A stretch of 21,735 nucleotides of DNA, from contig JAFAVO010000046.1 of the NCBI GenBank assembly GCA_019242385.1, positions 1 through 21,735 of the forward strand. The letters are read 5' to 3'. A program made the position numbers and the translations under genes. Under the pieces are notes generated by a model. The model did no database searches. It worked only from the letters and a program-made list of their open reading frames with translations, and was not told the origin of the DNA. This DNA comes from Gammaproteobacteria bacterium (GTDB lineage Bacteria > Pseudomonadota > Gammaproteobacteria > Steroidobacterales > Steroidobacteraceae). Shown piece by piece: positions 1-7,802 of the stretch (positions are counted from its first letter, which is position 1; each line of letters starts with the position of its first letter).

Positions 1-210
1 GGCGGGACGGTCGAGCACTCCATCATCGCGGAGGGTGATGCTTATGGTGTCGCAGAGATCGATGAGCTGAAACACGGTCTGCAGCTCGTGATAACCGTCC
101 GCACGCCGGCCGGTTACGTGCAGGAAGAGATTGAGCTTGGCGGGCGCCGGCCAATGGGTCACCGCGGACGCTGCGCGCGTTGCGGCGGGCGTAGATTCCG
201 GGGCACTCAC
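1..210 (-). CDS. ispE: 4-diphosphocytidyl-2-C-methyl-D-erythritol kinase, N-terminal part (cut by window edge)
   Basis: IspE is the GHMP-family kinase that phosphorylates CDP-methylerythritol with ATP in the cytoplasmic MEP pathway to isoprenoids. Only the first 70 codons are in the window. After about 19 variable residues the reading frame shows WPAPAKLNLFLHVTGRR followed by ADGYHELQTVFQLID, the family's N-terminal substrate-binding signature (PAKLNL...GYH.L). The start is taken as GTG at 210-208. It overlaps the lolB stop as GTGA, so translation is probably coupled to lolB. The order lolB-ispE is the usual one in gammaproteobacteria. A different frame over the same bases is also open but has no recognisable content. 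The identification rests on this short but very characteristic segment. Confidence 0.93.
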   Translation of the reverse strand, partial: MSAPESTPAATRAASAVTHWPAPAKLNLFLHVTGRRADGYHELQTVFQLIDLCDTISITLRDDGVLDRPA

Positions 211-800
211 CGCTGCCAGTCATCGACGAGCAGGCGCACGCGCACGGCATCGCGTTGCAGCGTCATGCGCGTGGGCAGGATCTCACCGCTCGCGGAGGTG
301 TAGCTCTGGTACTCGACATGCCAACCCTCCTGGGTGAGCGCAGCGAGACGCTGTTGCGCCGGGTCGAGTGACTCGCTGGCAGGCTGAGCGGGATTGGGAA
401 CGCCCAATACCCAGTAGCGCAGTGAGGAGAGTGGCGGATCAAAGCCCAGGCGCGCCGTGAGCTCCGCGTGCGCCGCAGTGCTCTCGATGCGCTCCCCGCG
501 CGAGGTGATGACCGTGAGATCGTCACCGCTTGCCGTCAGCTGCGCACCACCCACCCCGAGTGGGCCCTCGAGTGTCACCTGCGAGCGCTCACCCTCCTGC
601 GTCCAGCGCAGGCTGGCATTGAAGCCTTCTCCGCCGGCGGCGACCGCGACCCGGCCGCGCAGCGCGAAGTGCTCGAGCGACTGCAGTTGCGGGCGGCGTA
701 GCTCCCAGCTCGCACCCGCGGGCGGGGCAGGCGGCAGCGTGCGGCAGCCGGCCAGCACGGCGAGTAACGCCGCGCCGAGCCGCAGCCGCTCAGTGCGCAT
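207..800 (-). CDS. lolB: Outer-membrane lipoprotein receptor LolB
   Basis: LolB takes lipoproteins from the periplasmic carrier LolA and inserts them into the inner leaflet of the outer membrane. The ATG at 800-798 gives 197 aa, a normal length. It opens with a lipoprotein signal: Arg-rich start, hydrophobic stretch, lipobox LAGC with the modified Cys at residue 19. The body carries the family pattern FALRGRVAV near the start of the mature domain and GPLGVGGAQL further on, where E. coli LolB has a similar GPLG block. An in-frame ATG 17 codons upstream lies inside the TPR gene and would bury the signal peptide, so it was not used. The gene overlaps the end of the TPR gene by 11 nt and the ispE start by 4 nt. 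This TPR-lolB-ispE order is also found in Pseudomonas, where PA4667, lolB and ispE are adjacent. Confidence 0.92.
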   Translation of the reverse strand: MRTERLRLGAALLAVLAGCRTLPPAPPAGASWELRRPQLQSLEHFALRGRVAVAAGGEGFNASLRWTQEGERSQVTLEGPLGVGGAQLTASGDDLTVITSRGERIESTAAHAELTARLGFDPPLSSLRYWVLGVPNPAQPASESLDPAQQRLAALTQEGWHVEYQSYTSASGEILPTRMTLQRDAVRVRLLVDDWQR

Positions 801-2568
801 CGGGTATGAGCCGCTTGATCGTGGCCTTGAGCGGTTTGGATTCCGGGTCACGCGCCAGGGCCGCAGCCCAGACGCGCCGGGCTTCGGCCTGCTGGCCGCT
901 CACCCACAGGGCTTCACCCCAATGAGCCGCGATCTCGGCATCGTGCCCGAGCGAGTAGGCATGCGCGAGGGTCGCTGCCGCACCCCGCGCATCGCCCTGC
1001 CGGAACTGTACCCAGCCGAGGCTATCGAGAGCCGCGGGGTTATCCGGCATGATCGTGAGGGCATGTCGTATGAGGGTCTCGGCGTGCGCGAGCTCGAGGG
1101 TGTGATCGGCGAGGGTGTAGCCGAGCGCGTTCTGCAGCGTTGGGTCGTCGGGCCGCTTGTTCAGCATCTGCTCGAGTGCCTCGACCGACTCGTGTACGCG
1201 CCCGGATTGCTCGAGGATCACCGCGCGGTCGTACTCGATGGAGGGATGCTGCGGGTGGCGCTCGAGCGCGGCCGAGAGCAGCTCGAGTCCGGCGTCCGCC
1301 TCGCCATGATCGGCGAGCAGCCGGGCCTTGGCGAGTGTCAGATCGAGCTCATCCTCGGGATGATCGGCAGCATAGTCATCGAGCAGCGCCAGCGCCTCGG
1401 TGCGCGCCCCACGGTCGAGCAACAGCGCCGCCGCGCGCGGCCGCGCCGACATGGCAACCGAGGAGTCATACAGCCGCCGGTAGGCCGCGATGGCGGCGTC
1501 CGGGTCCCCATCGCGCGCCGCGATGTCGGCCAGATACAGTTCCGCCGCGTCGTTGCCCTCACCGCTGGTGATGAGCTCGGTGAAGCGCTGACGCGCTTCC
1601 TTCATGTCACCGGAGTTGAACGCCAGCAGCGCCAGGCGGCGGTCCACCTCCCCGGGTGGCGCGCCTTCGGCGCGCAGCTGCTCGAGCTGTTGGTGCGCTT
1701 CTTCGCTGCGGTCGAGCGAGGCGAGGATCTCGGCGAGCGCAAAACCACCGCGCGTGGCATCGCTCGCCTGCGCCCGGCGTGCGGTCGCCACTGCCTGCGA
1801 GGCATCCCCGCGCATGACATAACCCCGCGCCAGCACCCGCAGCGCCGCCAGGTCCCTGGGATCGTATTGCAGGGCGCGTTGCGCATAGCCCTGTGCACGC
1901 TGCCCATCGTAGGCGGCGAGCGCGAGCTCGCCGAGCAGGATGTAGGTATCGGCAGAGTTGGCGCTCGGCTCGAGCGCCCCGCTCATGGCCATGAGCACCG
2001 CGGGTGCGTCCGATTCCTCGAGCAGCAGCGCGGTCAACTCACCCATGCTCTTGGTCACGCTCTGCGGCGTGCGCGCATGGCTCGCTGCCCCGGGTACCGG
2101 TGATGACTGTCCAGTGCCCGGCGGGGGTGGCGGCGTGGCGTGCAGCTGCTGCTCCTCGGCCCGCCAGAAATCGTTGATGGCGGCACGCGCGTCCGCGGTG
2201 CGGTAGAGCTTCAGGGCGATGGCGGCATAGAGCGCATTGCCTTCGCGATCATTCGGCGCGAGCGCCCGCCAGCGCGTCGCCGCAGACCAGGCTGCCGGCA
2301 GATGCTCGCACGCCATGGCGACCTGGGTCGCGCGCCGCGCGAGCTGTGCATCGCCGAGGGCGGCCGCCTTGGCGTAATTCTCCGAGGCGCCGCGGCAGTC
2401 GCCGCGTTTGAGGTCGGCTTCGGCGATCACTGTAAGCGCGGTGGGATCGCCGTGCGCGTGGGACGCGGCGGGCTTGGGCTGCGGTCCGCCGGCGCAGCCC
2501 GCGAGCAGCCCGGCGCACAGCGCCAGCACGGCGCACAAGTGGCTCGAAATACGGCAAATCCTCTCCAT
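790..2568 (-). CDS. TPR-repeat outer-membrane lipoprotein
   Basis: The 592-aa product starts with a lipoprotein signal ending in lipobox LAGC (Cys25) followed by Ala, which predicts outer-membrane sorting. The rest is helical tetratricopeptide repeats. The clearest are near the C-terminus, with NALGYTLAD, PDNPAALDSLGW and HWGEALWVSGQ; a Pro-rich linker interrupts the first half. It matches in layout the Pseudomonas PA4667-type protein encoded next to lolB. No enzymatic motif is visible, so a scaffold role is inferred from TPR families only. The start is ATG at 2568-2566 with AAGGTG six bases upstream; the frame stays open 24 codons further, but an earlier start would mask the signal peptide. 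It is the first gene of the lolB-ispE run and is divergent from prfA. Confidence 0.85.
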   Translation of the reverse strand: MERICRISSHLCAVLALCAGLLAGCAGGPQPKPAASHAHGDPTALTVIAEADLKRGDCRGASENYAKAAALGDAQLARRATQVAMACEHLPAAWSAATRWRALAPNDREGNALYAAIALKLYRTADARAAINDFWRAEEQQLHATPPPPPGTGQSSPVPGAASHARTPQSVTKSMGELTALLLEESDAPAVLMAMSGALEPSANSADTYILLGELALAAYDGQRAQGYAQRALQYDPRDLAALRVLARGYVMRGDASQAVATARRAQASDATRGGFALAEILASLDRSEEAHQQLEQLRAEGAPPGEVDRRLALLAFNSGDMKEARQRFTELITSGEGNDAAELYLADIAARDGDPDAAIAAYRRLYDSSVAMSARPRAAALLLDRGARTEALALLDDYAADHPEDELDLTLAKARLLADHGEADAGLELLSAALERHPQHPSIEYDRAVILEQSGRVHESVEALEQMLNKRPDDPTLQNALGYTLADHTLELAHAETLIRHALTIMPDNPAALDSLGWVQFRQGDARGAAATLAHAYSLGHDAEIAAHWGEALWVSGQQAEARRVWAAALARDPESKPLKATIKRLIPDAH

Positions 2569-2620
2569 CGGCGACACCTTAACACTATAGAGGCTCGGCA
2601 AGCCCGGTGCATTGAGCAGC

Positions 2621-2650
2621 TTGTCACAAAGCACAAACATCCCCGAGAAT
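2621..2650 (+). promoter_or_regulatory. Possible sigma-70 promoter for prfA
   Basis: TTGTCA at 2621-2626 and GAGAAT at 2645-2650 are separated by 18 bp, matching 5 and 4 of 6 consensus positions. It lies in the 162-bp divergent gap about 80 bp before the prfA start. This is motif matching by eye only. Confidence 0.3.
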
Positions 2651-2730
2651 GCCGCGCCCGCGGTTGACGACGGCAGGGCGCTCGGGCCGCTGCAGAGCGC
2701 GGGCTACGGCGCCGCCCTCGTTCGCAACCC

Positions 2731-3810
2731 ATGAAGGACTCCATCCGCCAGCGCCTGCAGAAACTCGCCGATCGCTTCGAAGAGGTCGGGAGGCTGCTCT
2801 CGAGCGAAGAGATCCCGGGCGGATCGCGTCAGTTCCGCGAGCTGTCGGTCGAGTACTCGCGGCTGCAGCCACTCGCCGCCCATCTGCAGCGCTACCACGG
2901 GCTCGAGCGCGATCTTGGGGCCGCACAGGATCTGCAGCAGGATGCCGATGCCGGCATGCGCGCGCTCGGCAGCGAGGAGCTCGTGCGGCTGCAGGGGGAG
3001 CTCGTCGCCGAGGAGCTCGAGCTGCGCGGGCTGCTGCTGCCGAAGGACCCGCGCGATGAGCGCAGCATCTTCCTCGAGGTGCGCGCCGGGACCGGTGGCG
3101 ATGAGGCCGCGATCTTCGCCGGTGATCTCTACCGGATGTACGCGCGTTATGCCGAAGCCAAAGGCTTCAGCACCGAGGTGCTGAGCGAGAGTCCCGGCGA
3201 GCACGGCGGCTACCGTGAGATCATCAGTCGCATCGCCGGCAAGGGCGCGTTCTCGCGCCTGAAATTCGAGTCCGGCACGCATCGCGTGCAGCGCGTCCCG
3301 GCGACCGAGGCGCAGGGGCGCATTCATACCTCGGCCTGCACCATCGCCATCCTGCCCGAGCTCGAGGAGGTCGATGAGGTCGAGATCAATCCGGCCGACC
3401 TGCGCATCGACACCTATCGCTCCTCCGGCGCCGGCGGCCAGCACGTCAACAAGACCGATTCCGCGGTGCGCATCACGCATCTGCCCACGGGCATCGTGGT
3501 GGAATGTCAGGATGAGCGTTCCCAGCACAAGAACCGCTCACGTGCCATGGCGCTGCTGCGCGCGCGGCTGCTGGCTGCCGAGCAGGAAAAACAACAGAGC
3601 GCGCAGGCGCAGACGCGGCGCCTGCAGGTCGGCAGCGGCGATCGTTCCGAGCGCATCCGCACCTACAACTTTCCCCAGGGCCGCGTGACCGACCATCGCA
3701 TCAACCTCACCCTGTACCGTCTGCAGCAGATCATGGACGGCGACCTCGATGAGCTGATCGATGCCCTGCAGCAGGAGTATCAGGCGGAGCTGCTGGCGGA
3801 GGAGACGTGA
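2731..3810 (+). CDS. prfA: Peptide chain release factor 1
   Basis: RF1 recognises UAA and UAG in the ribosomal A site and triggers peptidyl-tRNA hydrolysis. The 359-aa length is normal. Visible are the codon-reading PAT tripeptide at residues 190-192 (RVPATEAQG), which separates RF1 from RF2 (SPF), and the catalytic loop SSGAGGQHVNKTDSAV with GGQ at 235-237. The glutamine of GGQ is the site methylated by PrmC, encoded 7.2 kb downstream. The start MKDSIRQRL matches the family well, but no Shine-Dalgarno sequence precedes it. The stop codon of a 40-codon upstream frame overlaps the start as ATGA. In many gammaproteobacteria hemA precedes prfA; here it is absent. The 3' end overlaps the RDD gene by 4 nt (GTGA), so that gene is probably translated from the prfA transcript. 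Confidence 0.98.
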   Translation: MKDSIRQRLQKLADRFEEVGRLLSSEEIPGGSRQFRELSVEYSRLQPLAAHLQRYHGLERDLGAAQDLQQDADAGMRALGSEELVRLQGELVAEELELRGLLLPKDPRDERSIFLEVRAGTGGDEAAIFAGDLYRMYARYAEAKGFSTEVLSESPGEHGGYREIISRIAGKGAFSRLKFESGTHRVQRVPATEAQGRIHTSACTIAILPELEEVDEVEINPADLRIDTYRSSGAGGQHVNKTDSAVRITHLPTGIVVECQDERSQHKNRSRAMALLRARLLAAEQEKQQSAQAQTRRLQVGSGDRSERIRTYNFPQGRVTDHRINLTLYRLQQIMDGDLDELIDALQQEYQAELLAEET

Positions 3811-4538
3811 GCACCTCGCTCCCGGAGCTGAGCGTCGACAGTGTCACCGGCATCGAGGTGTCGTTGCCGCTGGCCGGCCCCGGAGCGCGCTCCTTCGCCT
3901 TCATCATCGACTGGCACATCCGCCTGGTGCTGGCGCTCTCCTGGTACCTGGTGGCGACGCTGATCTACAACCGCGGATTCTCGCTGCGGCCGCCGGCGGG
4001 CTACGGCGAGTCCTGGTTCGCGCTGGTGCTCGTGCCGACGCTCGCGATCTACTTCCTCTATCACCCGGTGCTGGAGACGCTGCTGCGCGGGCATACGCCC
4101 GGTAAACGCAGCGTTGGCATCCGTGTGGTGACCCGTAGCGGCGCTGCGCCCGGGGTTGGCGCGCTGCTGGTGCGCAACGTCTTCCGCCTCATCGACAGTT
4201 TCCCGCTCGCCTACGGTGTCGGACTGACTCTCATGGTGCTCACCCGCGAGAGTCTGCGCTGCGGCGACATGGCGGCGGGCACCCTGCTCGTGTACCAGCG
4301 CGGCGCGAGCGATGCCGAGCTGCTGCAGAATGCGGCGCAGCGGGTCGGCAAGCTCGATCCGCTCGGCGCGGAGATCGCCGCGGACCTGTTGCAGCGCTGG
4401 TCGGACCTGGTTCCCGAGGCGCGCATCAGCCTCGCGCGGCAACTGCTGACGCGTTACCTCGGTGCCGAAGCCGACCTCAGCGAGGGCGATGAGCTGCAGT
4501 GGCGCTCGCGTATCGAGCGCCTGGCGCCTCCGCGGTGA
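3807..4538 (+). CDS. RDD-family inner-membrane protein
   Basis: The 243-aa product has the RDD-domain layout: Arg28 and Asp35 at the start of the first membrane helix (ARSFAFIIDWHIR), hydrophobic segments at about 39-56, 69-88 and 128-147, the HTPGKRSVGIRVV loop typical after the second helix, and a final Asp in RCGDMAAGTLLVY. The last 75 residues are soluble and without a recognised domain. RDD proteins are small membrane proteins of mostly unknown role, some linked to transport. The start is GTG at 3807, overlapping the prfA stop, and the end overlaps the next gene by the same GTGA arrangement. RDD genes often lie beside the SpoIIM, DUF58 and MoxR genes found here, so I take it as a member of that module. 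Confidence 0.88.
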   Translation: MSTSLPELSVDSVTGIEVSLPLAGPGARSFAFIIDWHIRLVLALSWYLVATLIYNRGFSLRPPAGYGESWFALVLVPTLAIYFLYHPVLETLLRGHTPGKRSVGIRVVTRSGAAPGVGALLVRNVFRLIDSFPLAYGVGLTLMVLTRESLRCGDMAAGTLLVYQRGASDAELLQNAAQRVGKLDPLGAEIAADLLQRWSDLVPEARISLARQLLTRYLGAEADLSEGDELQWRSRIERLAPPR

Positions 4539-5548
4539 GCGCGCAGGCTGACGGCGCCCGCGCGCGGGCCCTGACCGCCGCGCTGCTCGCGCGTGCGCCC
4601 GAGTGGCAGCAGGCGCAATTGCGCGCGCTGCGCTTCGCCCGCGGCCGCAGTGATGATGTCGCCGACGCCGTGCGTCTCGCCGACGACTACCGGTTGCTCG
4701 CGCACGATCTGGCGCGGGCGCGCGCGCTGCTGCCGGCGAGCCGCACCCGCGCCTACCTCGAGAATGCCTACGCGCACGCGCACGCCACCTTGCACCACGG
4801 CGCCTGGCGCGCCGCCAGCACGCTGCGCCGCCTGTTCGTCACGGACATCCCGGCCGCAGTTCGCTGGCTTGCGCCCTACCTGCTGTGGAGCACGCTCATC
4901 TTCGTGTTGGCGGCCTGCGCCGGCTACGCGCTGGTGCATCGCTACCCGGAGCTGATCGCGCTGTTCGCCTCTCCCGACACCATCGCGACGGTCGAGCGCG
5001 GCCAGCTGTGGACCCAGGGACTGCTGAACGTCGTGCCCTCCTCCATCCTCTCGGTGCAGATCCTCACCAACAACATCGTGGTGAGCCTGTTCGCGTACTG
5101 CCTCGGATTTCTCTTCGGGCTGGGGACACTGTACATCCTCGGACTCAATGGGCTGATGCTCGGTGCCATCTTCGCGTTCGTCGGCGCACACGGCCTCGCC
5201 GGCGCGCTGTTGCGCTTCATCATCGCGCACGGCTGCGTCGAGCTGTCCGTCATGTGCCTGTCGGCTGCCGCCGGAGCGGCTATCGGCGAAGCCCTGATCC
5301 GGACCGGCGCGGCCGGCCGTCTCGAGTCGTTTCGCGCGGCCGCGCTGCGCACCGGTCCGGTGCTGATCGCCTGCGCGCTGCTGCTGGTAGGCTCGGGACT
5401 GATCGAGGGTTTCATCTCCCCCGATCCGCGCTTCTCGTTCGCGAGCCGCGTCGTGGTGGGCGTGGGCTACTGGTGCCTGATGGTCGCATTCCTCAGCGGG
5501 CGGCTGTTCCGCCGCCGCACGCCCGCCCAGGTGCGCGCCGCACGCTAG
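4535..5548 (+). CDS. SpoIIM-family (stage II sporulation protein M-like, DUF95) membrane protein
   Basis: The 337-aa protein has a soluble helical N-terminus of about 110 residues and then several membrane helices. Family motifs are in the right order: NN at 179-180 after SVQILT, the small-residue helix with LNGLMLG around 204-210, HGCVELS at 232-238, and EGFISP at 291-296. In Bacillus, SpoIIM acts with SpoIID and SpoIIP in engulfment; in a non-sporulating gammaproteobacterium the homologue's job is unknown. The start is GTG at 4535, overlapping the RDD stop (GTGA). An in-frame ATG 12 codons earlier lies within the RDD gene and was rejected. The TAG stop shares the palindrome CTAG (5545-5548) with the stop of the converging DUF58 gene, leaving no room for a terminator. 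Confidence 0.87.
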   Translation: MSAQADGARARALTAALLARAPEWQQAQLRALRFARGRSDDVADAVRLADDYRLLAHDLARARALLPASRTRAYLENAYAHAHATLHHGAWRAASTLRRLFVTDIPAAVRWLAPYLLWSTLIFVLAACAGYALVHRYPELIALFASPDTIATVERGQLWTQGLLNVVPSSILSVQILTNNIVVSLFAYCLGFLFGLGTLYILGLNGLMLGAIFAFVGAHGLAGALLRFIIAHGCVELSVMCLSAAAGAAIGEALIRTGAAGRLESFRAAALRTGPVLIACALLLVGSGLIEGFISPDPRFSFASRVVVGVGYWCLMVAFLSGRLFRRRTPAQVRAAR

Positions 5549-6840
5549 ATGCGTCGCGAGCGGCGCAGCCCCTCATAGTGCTCGAACAGCGCGCCTTCCA
5601 GACGCGCTGCCGAGGCCGTCAGCACCGGTGCGCCGAGGCGCTGCAGCAGCAGACGTTGCCGCGCGGCGCGCTGCTCATGGGCAGCCGCGGCGAGCGCAAT
5701 CCACGGATCCTGCCACTCGCGTGCCGGGGCGCGTGCCAGGGCCTCGATTTCCCCGCTGTGCACCCCGGCCACCAGTACCAGATGCGGCGGTGACAGCAGG
5801 CGCACGGCGCGGGCGAGCGCAGCGGCGATGTTGGCATCGTCCAGATCGGTGAGCAGGATGATGAGCGCACGTTGCCGCAGGAGCTTGCGCGCCGTGATCG
5901 CGGCGGCGATGGGATCGGACTCCGCTGCCTGCACCGCGAGTCCACTCAGTACGCGGCGCAGGCGCATCACGGCCGGCAAGCCCCGCGCCGGCGCGCAGCT
6001 GCCGAGTACCCGCTCCGCGTACACCATGAGCCCCACACGGTCATCGTTGTGGGTCACGATCTCGGCGAGGCGCGCCGCGGCGTTGCTGTAGAGGCCGAGG
6101 CGATCGAGCGCACCGGCACGCACCCGGCTCAGGCGGCCGGCATCGATGAGGATGCAGACATCGAGGTGCTGGTCCTCGCTGTACTCGCGGCTGATGAGCT
6201 CGCCGCTGCGCGCCGTCGCCTTCCAGTCGATCCGCGCGAGCGGATCGCCGCGCGCGTACGCGCGCAGCTGGTAGAGCTCCTGACCCGCGCCGGCCGAGCG
6301 GCGCGCACGCGAACCGGCGGCGAGGCCGCGAATGCGGGCACTGCCGCGCAGCGTATCCGGTGCCACCAGGCACTGCGCCTGCGGTGTCAGGGCAACATCC
6401 CACCAGGCGAGTGCCAGTGGACCACGCAGCCGGGCCGGCAGCTGCGGCCAGGGCTGCGGGCCGAGCCGCACCGGAAGGAGCGGCAGTACATCCTCGGTGG
6501 CGGCGCGCGGCGGCAGCAGGAGCTGCCGCACCTCCTCCGGCGCCTCGAAGCCGGCCGGGGTGGCCGGCGCATACTCGAGCGCGAGCGCACGCGCGGCTCC
6601 ATTCGAGAACACGAACGCGCCACGCTGTGGCCGGCCGAGGAAGGCCGGGGTCCCCGTCTCGATGCGCGTGCCGGGCTTGAGGCGGCGTACCACCAGCCCC
6701 TCCGCTGCCAGACCGAGGAGCAGCAGTGCCGCAGGCAGATGCCAGAGGCGTGCGAGCGAGTGCCCGCTCGACCAGATGCCGGCGATGGCGATCACCGCGG
6801 TCAGCACCACCAGCAGGTAGCTGCGCCGTGCCAGGTGCAA
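5545..6840 (-). CDS. DUF58 protein (vWA-like), partner of MoxR ATPase
   Basis: The 431-aa product has two hydrophobic segments near the N-terminus, then a beta-rich region and the DUF58 core at about residues 188-220: YQLRAYARGDPLARIDWKA followed by SGELISREY. After it comes a vWA-like fold with CILIDAGR, where the classical DxSxS metal site is replaced by DAGRLS, and LLTDLDD further on. DUF58 proteins are typical partners of MoxR ATPases. The start is inferred as TTG at 6840-6838. AAGGAG sits six bases upstream and overlaps the MoxR stop codon, and this start places the membrane segment directly at the N-terminus. Extending to the upstream ATG would add 40 unrelated residues inside the MoxR gene. 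It is the last gene of the minus-strand operon. Confidence 0.9.
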   Translation of the reverse strand: MHLARRSYLLVVLTAVIAIAGIWSSGHSLARLWHLPAALLLLGLAAEGLVVRRLKPGTRIETGTPAFLGRPQRGAFVFSNGAARALALEYAPATPAGFEAPEEVRQLLLPPRAATEDVLPLLPVRLGPQPWPQLPARLRGPLALAWWDVALTPQAQCLVAPDTLRGSARIRGLAAGSRARRSAGAGQELYQLRAYARGDPLARIDWKATARSGELISREYSEDQHLDVCILIDAGRLSRVRAGALDRLGLYSNAAARLAEIVTHNDDRVGLMVYAERVLGSCAPARGLPAVMRLRRVLSGLAVQAAESDPIAAAITARKLLRQRALIILLTDLDDANIAAALARAVRLLSPPHLVLVAGVHSGEIEALARAPAREWQDPWIALAAAAHEQRAARQRLLLQRLGAPVLTASAARLEGALFEHYEGLRRSRRI

Positions 6841-6851
6841 GCCGGTCTCCT

Positions 6852-7802
6852 TCAGCGCGGCACAGGCGTGCTGGTTAACAGGCCGTGCACCAGCTCCGCA
6901 TCGCGGACACCTTCGAGCGTCGCCTCCGGCGTCAGCACCAGACGGTGCGCGAGCACCCACGGTGCGACCTGCTTGACATCGTCGGGCGTCACGAAATCGC
7001 TGGCGCGCAGACCGGCGACGACGCGCGCGGCCTTCTGCAGCGCGAGCAGGCCGCGGGTCGAGAGGCCGAGCGCCAGGCGCGGGTGGCCGCGGGTGGCCGC
7101 GGCCAGATCGAGCACGTAGTTGCTGAGGGCCGCGGAGACATGCATGTTCTCCGCCGCCGCGCGCGCTTCGGCGAGTATCGCCCGATCGATGACGGCCACC
7201 GACTCGAGTGCCGCGTGCGCGCCGGCGAGCACTCCGCCATAGCGGTCGAGGATCTGAGCTTCGGCCGCGCGCGGCGGATAGCCCACATCGATGCGCAGCA
7301 TGAAGCGATCCAGCTGCGACTCCGGCAGCGGGAAGGTACCCTCGAACTCCCGCGGGTTCTGCGTGGCGAGCACGATGAAGTCCGCAGGCAGCGGCAGCAC
7401 GCTGCGCTCGACGCTCACCTGCCGCTCCTCCATGGCTTCCAGCAGCGCCGATTGGGTCTTCGGCCCGGTGCGGTTGATCTCATCCACCAGCACCACATCC
7501 GCAAACAGCGGACCGGGACGGAACGAGAATCCGCGCGCCCCCTCATCGAACACGTGCACGCCGATGATGTCGCTCGGCATCAGGTCGGCGGTGCCCTGGA
7601 TGCGCTTGAATTCCCCGCCGAGCGCGCGCGCCAGGGACTTGGCCAACAGCGTCTTGCCGAGTCCGGGCACACCCTGCACCAGCACGTGTCCGCGCGCGAT
7701 CAATGCGATCACCAGCGCATCGACCGCGGATTCGATCCCGATGACGACCCGGCCCAGCTCCTGCGTGAGCCGATCGCGGAGGTCGCGGATGGCATTGCTC
7801 AT
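6852..7802 (-). CDS. MoxR-family AAA+ ATPase
   Basis: This is a complete 316-aa MoxR-type ATPase: Walker A GVPGLGKT at 44-51, Walker B VVLVDEIN at 103-110, the RTGPKTQSALLEAMEE segment after it, sensor-1 ATQNP at 146-150, and the FPLPESQLDRFMLR arginine-finger region around 157-170. MoxR proteins are thought to act as chaperones that remodel or activate vWA-containing partners; the DUF58 gene directly downstream is the likely partner here. The ATG at 7802 overlaps the DUF4350 stop as ATGA, and the stop overlaps the ribosome binding site of the DUF58 gene. The protein is probably cytoplasmic at the inner membrane. All nucleotide-binding motifs are intact, so it should be an active ATPase. The exact MoxR subfamily was not determined. 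Confidence 0.95.
   Translation of the reverse strand: MSNAIRDLRDRLTQELGRVVIGIESAVDALVIALIARGHVLVQGVPGLGKTLLAKSLARALGGEFKRIQGTADLMPSDIIGVHVFDEGARGFSFRPGPLFADVVLVDEINRTGPKTQSALLEAMEERQVSVERSVLPLPADFIVLATQNPREFEGTFPLPESQLDRFMLRIDVGYPPRAAEAQILDRYGGVLAGAHAALESVAVIDRAILAEARAAAENMHVSAALSNYVLDLAAATRGHPRLALGLSTRGLLALQKAARVVAGLRASDFVTPDDVKQVAPWVLAHRLVLTPEATLEGVRDAELVHGLLTSTPVPR

Noticed and set aside
457..2103. 548-codon open frame on the plus strand
   Set aside because: Shadow of the TPR lipoprotein and lolB genes; no recognisable domain, signal or ribosome binding site.
2584..2589. TATAGT on the minus strand as a -10 box for the TPR gene
   Set aside because: Transcription from it would begin within the AAGGTG ribosome binding site, and no -35 element is seen; not listed as a promoter.
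4454..5230. 258-codon minus-strand frame across the RDD and SpoIIM genes
   Set aside because: Antisense to two well-supported genes; composition is typical of a GC-rich shadow frame.
7081..7100. Two tandem copies of a 10-bp unit (GGGTGGCCGC)
   Set aside because: It lies inside the moxR coding region and is explained by Ala/Thr/Arg/Gly-rich coding in GC-rich DNA.
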